DNA from: Lacinutrix neustonica
GTDB taxonomy: Bacteria; Bacteroidota; Bacteroidia; Flavobacteriales; Flavobacteriaceae
Direction of reading: 5' to 3'
Length of the DNA: 64,000 nt
Assembly (NCBI RefSeq): GCF_026625145.1
Contig: NZ_CP113088.1
Location: 2,273,501 to 2,337,500 of the forward strand
This document shows positions 60,184-64,000 of this stretch, in pieces. Under the pieces are notes generated by a model. It was given only the letters and a program-made list of their open reading frames with translations. It was not told the origin of the DNA and searched no databases. The position numbers and the translations under genes were made by a program. Position 1 is the first letter of the stretch. Each line of letters starts with the position of its first letter.

Positions 60184-60309
60184 ATGAAAGAGGACACGAA
60201 TACTCATAAAGATAAATTGAGACAGCGAACAATTGTTGAATTACCTAATGATAAAAGTTGGTGGAAGAGACTAATAGAGCTATTCAAAAGAGAACAAAGC
60301 AAGTTGTAA
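60184..60309 (+). CDS. Small cationic peptide with partial leader
   Basis: 41 residues: MKEDTNTHKDKLRQRTIVEL then PNDKSWWKRLIELFKREQSKL. The RTIVEL fragment matches the leader helix, but there is no GG site. The end is a Trp- and Lys/Arg-rich amphipathic stretch typical of membrane-active peptides. Confidence 0.45.
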   Translation: MKEDTNTHKDKLRQRTIVELPNDKSWWKRLIELFKREQSKL

Positions 60310-60320
60310 ATCAACGTATT

Positions 60321-60497
60321 ATGAACACCTATAATACTTGAGCTGAATAAAGAAACGCTTAAAACTATTGTTGGTGAAATCTGTAACGTGGGCGGTTGTA
60401 TAAATTCTAAAAGGACTATTAATAGTCGCGGCAGTCTTATACTAGAAGTGCTCATTTACGATGCACCACCGTCGTCAACGAAAGTGAAGGAAATTAT
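60321..60497 (+). pseudogene. Degenerate precursor remnant
   Basis: ATG at 60321 gives MNTYNT and a stop. In the next frame ILELNKETLKTIVGEICNVG then GCINSKRTINS looks like a leader fused to a core with two Cys, but the GG site is absent and no stop occurs before the next gene. Probably decayed or frame-damaged. Confidence 0.35.
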
Positions 60498-60523
60498 ACA
60501 ATTAATTATTAAAACCATTTATT

Positions 60524-60703
60524 ATGAAAACACAAAAACACAAATTAGCATTTAATAAAAATGCAATCACAGAGCTTACAGACTCAGAAATAAACTCAGT
60601 TAATGGAGGCTGTCAATGGGGAGATTCATCGGGTGCTACCGTAACCATTAGAATTACCATAGTAGACAACCCAACACCAGTTTTTACCATTATACTCTAT
60701 TAA
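60524..60703 (+). CDS. GG-leader precursor peptide, family A (CQWGDSSG)
   Basis: 59 residues. Leader ends NSVNGG. Core CQWGDSSGATVTIRITIVDN then PTPVFTIILY; the first core residue is Cys. Nearly duplicated at 62000, including the 5' flank. Confidence 0.8.
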   Translation: MKTQKHKLAFNKNAITELTDSEINSVNGGCQWGDSSGATVTIRITIVDNPTPVFTIILY

Positions 60704-60719
60704 AACAAAAAAGACAACC

Positions 60720-60905
60720 ATGAAAACACAACGTACAAAGTTAGTATTTGAAAAACAAACATTAGTTGAACTCCAAAATGACGATTTAGTAGCTGTTAGA
60801 GGAGGGACCTCTATTTATCCAAGCTCTATAATAACAATTGCCGAATTAACGAAGCAAATTACACAAGGAGGCGGAGAAGATAGTGGTGTAACCAGAGAAT
60901 TGTAA
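60720..60905 (+). CDS. GG-leader precursor peptide, family B (IAELT)
   Basis: 61 residues. Leader ends VAVRGG. Core TSIYPSSIITIAELTKQITQ then GGGEDSGVTREL, no Cys. A damaged relative lies at 62425. Confidence 0.78.
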   Translation: MKTQRTKLVFEKQTLVELQNDDLVAVRGGTSIYPSSIITIAELTKQITQGGGEDSGVTREL

Positions 60906-60932
60906 TTGAGACACTTTTATATGAGCCATAAT

Positions 60933-61082
60933 ATGAAAACGCCAAGAGCACCATTAGTATTTAGTAAAAGTATCATTACAGAGCTTACGAACTCAGAATC
61001 AAAATTAGTTATAGGGGGTTCTGCAGACCTAATTGAAGATATACTTGTAGCAACAACCTATGGCACATGGTTGTTTCACTAA
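60933..61082 (+). CDS. GG-leader precursor peptide, family C (TYGTW)
   Basis: 49 residues, start MKTPRAPLVFSKS. Leader ends LVIGG. Core SADLIEDILVATTYGTWLFH, no Cys. Related to the peptide at 62735 through ATYGTW/TTYGTW. Confidence 0.75.
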   Translation: MKTPRAPLVFSKSIITELTNSESKLVIGGSADLIEDILVATTYGTWLFH

Positions 61083-61252
61083 AAAGGAAGACTCTTATAG
61101 TATGCATTAATAACCTCATATGATTTTCAATCTATGGTCATTTTTCTAACGTTCTTAACTGGGAGAACAGTTGATGTACTATAAACGCGATCAAGGACAT
61201 GTTAACTTTTTTTAATCCTTAACCTTAGTCATTAAAACAAAACTATATAATT

Positions 61253-61447
61253 ATGAAAACACAAAACAAAAGCGCATTAGAATTCACAAAACACGCAATT
61301 TCAGAGCTAAATCAAGATCAAATTAGCAAAATCAATGGAGGTACTCTTTCAATAACTCCCAACGGAGGAAGCATTAGCTGCTCTTTTTGTATCAACAGCA
61401 GTAACGGAGCAGGAACGGTTATAATAAGAGATCTTTTGCAAGCGTAA
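61253..61447 (+). CDS. GG-leader precursor peptide with CxxC core
   Basis: 64 residues. Leader MKTQNKSALEFTKHAISELN ends SKINGG. Core TLSITPNGGSISCSFCINSS continues with NGAGTVIIRDLLQA; Cys pair CSFC in a Ser-rich context. Confidence 0.8.
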   Translation: MKTQNKSALEFTKHAISELNQDQISKINGGTLSITPNGGSISCSFCINSSNGAGTVIIRDLLQA

Positions 61448-61590
61448 TTAGCGACCTTAAAAGCACTCATGACGTGCACGCTTGAAAACGGCTAAAAGAA
61501 GTAGAAAACACTCCAAAAGAGGTTAAACACCTTAGACTATGGAGCAGTTATAACAGAAACAAAATTTATAATCCTAAAACAACTTTAATT

Positions 61591-61758
61591 ATGAAAACAC
61601 AAAAGAAAAAAACGGAATTAAACTTTGCTAAAAGCGAAATTGTAGAATTAAATAGAGGCGATCTAAATGCAGTATTTGGAGGAACATTTAGTACCAATTC
61701 AGAAAGTGGGCCGCTTTGTGATATGGCAGACATTATAATAAAAGCATTTACTAGATAG
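61591..61758 (+). CDS. GG-leader precursor peptide
   Basis: 55 residues, start MKTQKKKTELNFAKSE. Leader ends NAVFGG. Core TFSTNSESGPLCDMADIIIK then AFTR; one Cys. Confidence 0.78.
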   Translation: MKTQKKKTELNFAKSEIVELNRGDLNAVFGGTFSTNSESGPLCDMADIIIKAFTR

Positions 61759-61780
61759 TATATAATAGAACCGTAATATC

Positions 61781-61958
61781 ATGAAAACAAAAGCATTAAA
61801 ATTAGCATTTGATAAGCATTCTATTTCAGAATTAAATACAAATACCCTTCAACAAGTTAAGGGAGGTACCATATTAACTTCACGGATTAACAAGGTCAAT
61901 ACAAATACCAACAGTGAACTATTCAACAAACACACTATGTACTTCAGATGCTAAATAG
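61781..61958 (+). CDS. GG-leader precursor peptide, LCTSD family, broken at the CCNGA motif
   Basis: Leader MKTKALKLAFDKHSISELNT ends QQVKGG. As printed TCACGG (about 61879-61884) shifts the frame; TCAGG (coding-opposite CCTGA) gives core TILTSGLTRSIQIPTVNYST and the ending NTLCTSDAK, matching the peptide at 54219 (DTLCTSDN). The paralogue match is direct evidence that the printed base is wrong. Confidence 0.72.
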
Positions 61959-61999
61959 CACGAGAAGACAATACAATTAATTATTAAAAACCATTTATT

Positions 62000-62179
62000 A
62001 TGAAAACACAAAAACACAAATTAGTATTTAGTAAAAATGCAATCACAGAGCTTAGCGACTCACAATCTCAGTCAATTCATGGAGGCTGCCAATGGGGAGA
62101 TTCATCCGGAGCGACTGTAACGATTAAAATATCTATTATAGATAACCCAACGCATGTTGAAACCATTATTTTATATTAA
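62000..62179 (+). CDS. GG-leader precursor peptide, family A copy
   Basis: 59 residues. Leader ends QSIHGG. Core CQWGDSSGATVTIKISIIDN then PTHVETIILY, a near copy of the peptide at 60524; the untranslated flank AATTAATTATTAAAA and CCATTTATTATG is copied too. Confidence 0.8.
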   Translation: MKTQKHKLVFSKNAITELSDSQSQSIHGGCQWGDSSGATVTIKISIIDNPTHVETIILY

Positions 62180-62191
62180 AAAAAGAAAATT

Positions 62192-62395
62192 ATGAAAACA
62201 CAAAACAACAAATTAGTATTTAGCAAAAGCTCGATACTAGAATTACAAAGCTCAGATTTATTAAATATTAATGGCGGTTCTACAATAGTAGGAGGAGATA
62301 CTTGCACGGGATGTATGTGTGGTGCCACCCAAACTATTTTAACGGCAGGTAATAAATCAATAGTTATGCCTACGCAAATTGAAGTAGCCATGTAG
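62192..62395 (+). CDS. GG-leader precursor peptide with three-Cys core
   Basis: 67 residues. Leader ends LNINGG. Core STIVGGDTCTGCMCGATQTI then LTAGNKSIVMPTQIEVAM; CTGCMC is the most Cys-dense core of the window. It is inserted between the copies of families A and B. Confidence 0.8.
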   Translation: MKTQNNKLVFSKSSILELQSSDLLNINGGSTIVGGDTCTGCMCGATQTILTAGNKSIVMPTQIEVAM

Positions 62396-62424
62396 ATTTT
62401 AAAAAATCTCAAATTTTAATTCTT

Positions 62425-62598
62425 ATTAAATTACACAAAACAAAACAGGTATTAGAGACACGTACTATAGTTGAACTTCAAAAGGAAGCACTCCTTTTAG
62501 TTAACGGCGTGACAGTGACGACCTCTATAAACATTGCAGAATTAACAGAACAAATAACCTGTGGCAGTGGCGAAGACAGTTGTGTAACTAGAAGATAA
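62425..62598 (+). pseudogene. Family B precursor copy with lost ATG and GG
   Basis: From an ATT at 62425 the frame reads IKLHKTKQVLETRTIVELQK and LLLVNGV, then TVTTSINIAELTEQITCGSG and EDSCVTRR. This is the peptide at 60720 with ATG changed to ATT, GG changed to GV, and two new Cys. Probably decaying, unless ATT is used as a start. Confidence 0.6.
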
Positions 62599-62734
62599 CT
62601 AATTTAAAAGGCAATAGAGGATCCTGGTTACGCATATAAAATGGCGTGCCGGACTCTATGCCTAAAAGGTTAAAACGGATTACCCCTTTGTTCACCAAGG
62701 ATTAAATCAAAATTAATTTTTAAAAATAACGACT

Positions 62735-62890
62735 ATGAAAACACAAAATCAAAACGTATTGTTTAATCATAATTCAATTGTCGAATTAAACGATAGAGAC
62801 ATTAGTAAGATCCATGGAGGTTCTTCTGAGGTCATTGAAATTATTACAAGAGCGGCCACTTATGGGACATGGTTCGATTTTGGACTGTAA
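62735..62890 (+). CDS. GG-leader precursor peptide, family C copy
   Basis: 51 residues. Leader MKTQNQNVLFNHNSIVELND ends SKIHGG. Core SSEVIEIITRAATYGTWFDF then GL. It keeps the ATYGTW of the peptide at 60933. Confidence 0.78.
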   Translation: MKTQNQNVLFNHNSIVELNDRDISKIHGGSSEVIEIITRAATYGTWFDFGL

Positions 62891-62909
62891 TAAAACACCC
62901 TTTTAAATT

Positions 62910-63071
62910 ATGAAAACACAAACAAATAAACCAAGATTTCACAAAAAAGCCATAGTAGACTTAAATACTTCTCAAATGGTTTCTATTAAAGGAGGGAGTA
63001 CCACTTTTTTTGTGGATTGGGTGCAAAATCAAATAGATGAAGCTAAGGAGGACATGTCTCCCTATATATAA
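62910..63071 (+). CDS. GG-leader precursor peptide without Cys
   Basis: 53 residues, start MKTQTNKPRFHKKAI. Leader ends VSIKGG. Core STTFFVDWVQNQIDEAKEDM then SPYI, acidic and aromatic. Confidence 0.75.
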   Translation: MKTQTNKPRFHKKAIVDLNTSQMVSIKGGSTTFFVDWVQNQIDEAKEDMSPYI

Positions 63072-63248
63072 TGGGGGCTATTGGGGCGTAACAAAAATTA
63101 AATTTCAATAAACAGCTTTAACAGAATTGAACGTTAGAACGTTATTGGTCGTTTAAAGCCAAGGAGCAACAGAACCCTTCTTTTCTTTTGTAGCAACTCT
63201 TACCAACTAAAAAGCATCACAAATTTCTCATTAAACAAATGCAATATT

Positions 63249-63422
63249 ATGAAAACACAAAACAAAAAATTAGACTTCAGTAAAAATTCTGTTTTAGAAT
63301 TAAACGATCAACAATTAACAGGGGTTGCCGGTGGAGGTGAATCTGTAGGAGTAACGATTTCTTTTCACGAAGTTACCAGTTGGTATTTGCCAGCATTTAG
63401 TCTTATTCTTGAAATAGGATAG
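63249..63422 (+). CDS. GG-leader precursor peptide, family D copy 1
   Basis: 57 residues. Leader MKTQNKKLDFSKNSVLELND ends GVAGG. Core GESVGVTISFHEVTSWYLPA then FSLILEIG, no Cys. First of three tandem copies. Confidence 0.8.
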   Translation: MKTQNKKLDFSKNSVLELNDQQLTGVAGGGESVGVTISFHEVTSWYLPAFSLILEIG

Positions 63423-63457
63423 GGGATTAAAGTAATCATTAAAACAAACGCAATATT

Positions 63458-63634
63458 ATGAAAACACAAAACACAAAATTAGACTTCAGTAAAAATTCTA
63501 TTCTAGAATTAAACGATCAACAATTAACAGGGGTTGCCGGTGGAGGTGAATCTGTAGGCATTACCATTTCTTTCCACGAAATTGATGGTTGGATTATTCC
63601 AATTCCAGTCATTAGTTTTATTCTAGATCTATAA
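63458..63634 (+). CDS. GG-leader precursor peptide, family D copy 2
   Basis: 58 residues. The leader is nearly identical to copy 1, but the core has diverged after the first residues: GESVGITISFHEIDGWIIPI then PVISFILDL. Confidence 0.8.
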   Translation: MKTQNTKLDFSKNSILELNDQQLTGVAGGGESVGITISFHEIDGWIIPIPVISFILDL

Positions 63635-63681
63635 CAGATCTATAACAGATTATAACAACAATTAAAACCAAACGTAATATT

Positions 63682-63855
63682 ATGAAAACACAAAACAAAA
63701 AATTAGACTTCAGTAAAAATTCTGTTTTAGAATTAAACGATCAACAATTAACAGGGGTTGCCGGTGGAGGCGAATCTGTAGGAGTAACGATTTCTTTTCA
63801 CGAAGTTACTAGTTGGTATTGGCCAGCATTTAGCCTTATTCTTGAAATTGAATAG
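63682..63855 (+). CDS. GG-leader precursor peptide, family D copy 3
   Basis: 57 residues. Same leader as copy 1; core differs from copy 1 only at WYW for WYL and the last residue. No terminator follows before the window edge, so the array may continue. Confidence 0.8.
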   Translation: MKTQNKKLDFSKNSVLELNDQQLTGVAGGGESVGVTISFHEVTSWYWPAFSLILEIE

Positions 63856-64000
63856 GTCAAAATAAGTACAATATACAAACAAAAACAAGCGAAAATTTAC
63901 AAGTTAATTTAAGATAGCCATCGACTTTTTCGATTTTTAAATCTAGACATTAAAGAACTTTAATTTAAGCAAAGGTCGGTGAGACAGACCTTAAAAATGG

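Noticed and set aside
50135..63855. CRISPR array
   Set aside because: The repeats are coding leader sequences of variable length with irregular spacing of about 130-300 bases, not short direct repeats with uniform spacers.
1..64000. Insertion sequences or prophage
   Set aside because: No transposase, integrase, phage structural gene or terminal inverted repeat was recognised; the peptide arrays show no sign of element boundaries apart from their own terminators.

Overview
The window looks like one chromosomal stretch of a marine-type flavobacterium (Bacteroidota, Flavobacteriaceae). Three things point there: low-GC AT-rich DNA with A-rich sequence before start codons instead of strong Shine-Dalgarno sites; type IX secretion (T9SS) C-terminal sorting domains on the leucine-rich repeat and metallopeptidase proteins; and typical Flavobacteriia families (DUF4175, DUF4837, head GIN domain, SPFH, S8/M1/S41 peptidases, ElaA, RpiB).

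Positions 1-47,050 are mostly ordinary core genome: secreted peptidases, a GCS2-CBS ligase next to an M14-type desuccinylase, rnpA with an S41 peptidase, OmpA, a cation diffusion facilitator, rpiB, an LRR adhesin, RNase R (rnr), tRNA-Cys, folB, glnS, gltX, alkB, a DUF4175 protein with ybeY, mnmG flanked by three parS-like sites, an OmpH chaperone, holB, pgk, a LysM transglycosylase and a DUF4837 lipoprotein. A strikingly large share of these genes is broken as printed. Almost every break is a single-base insertion or deletion at CCNGA or its complement (usually CCAGA read as CCGAGA, or CCNGA read as CCGA). Undoing it restores textbook proteins every time, so I annotate these as single genes and regard the indels as probable systematic read or consensus errors, perhaps at a modified motif. 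A few other breaks are homopolymer errors.

Positions 47,100-63,900 are the unusual part: about 40 tiny genes, each coding for a peptide of 40-67 residues. Nearly all share a leader of the form MKTQNxxKLxFxKxxIxELNxxxLxxINGG followed by S/T and a highly variable core. They resemble Bacteroidota double-glycine RiPP precursors (the lanthipeptide-like GG-leader group). They are laid out in three copies of one module: (i) one or more precursors on the minus strand, (ii) a divergent plus-strand regulator of 569-600 residues with N-terminal export signal, TPR-rich extracytoplasmic part, one membrane helix and C-terminal AraC-type helix-turn-helix, and (iii) a plus-strand array of 6, 11 and 17 precursors. 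Each array is preceded by a promoter-like element TTG-N20-TTACTTTG; modules 1 and 2 share a 41-bp block there with only three differences. Arrays 1 and 2 end in nearly identical terminator hairpins; array 3 has no terminator before the window edge.

No lanthionine synthase, other modifying enzyme, C39 peptidase/ABC exporter or immunity gene is visible in the window, so maturation and export must be encoded elsewhere if these peptides are processed. The working model is that each membrane-spanning TPR-AraC protein senses an envelope signal (possibly a peptide) and switches on its own array of diversified GG-leader peptides. Block duplications, near-identical tandem copies and decaying copies show that array 3 is evolving rapidly.
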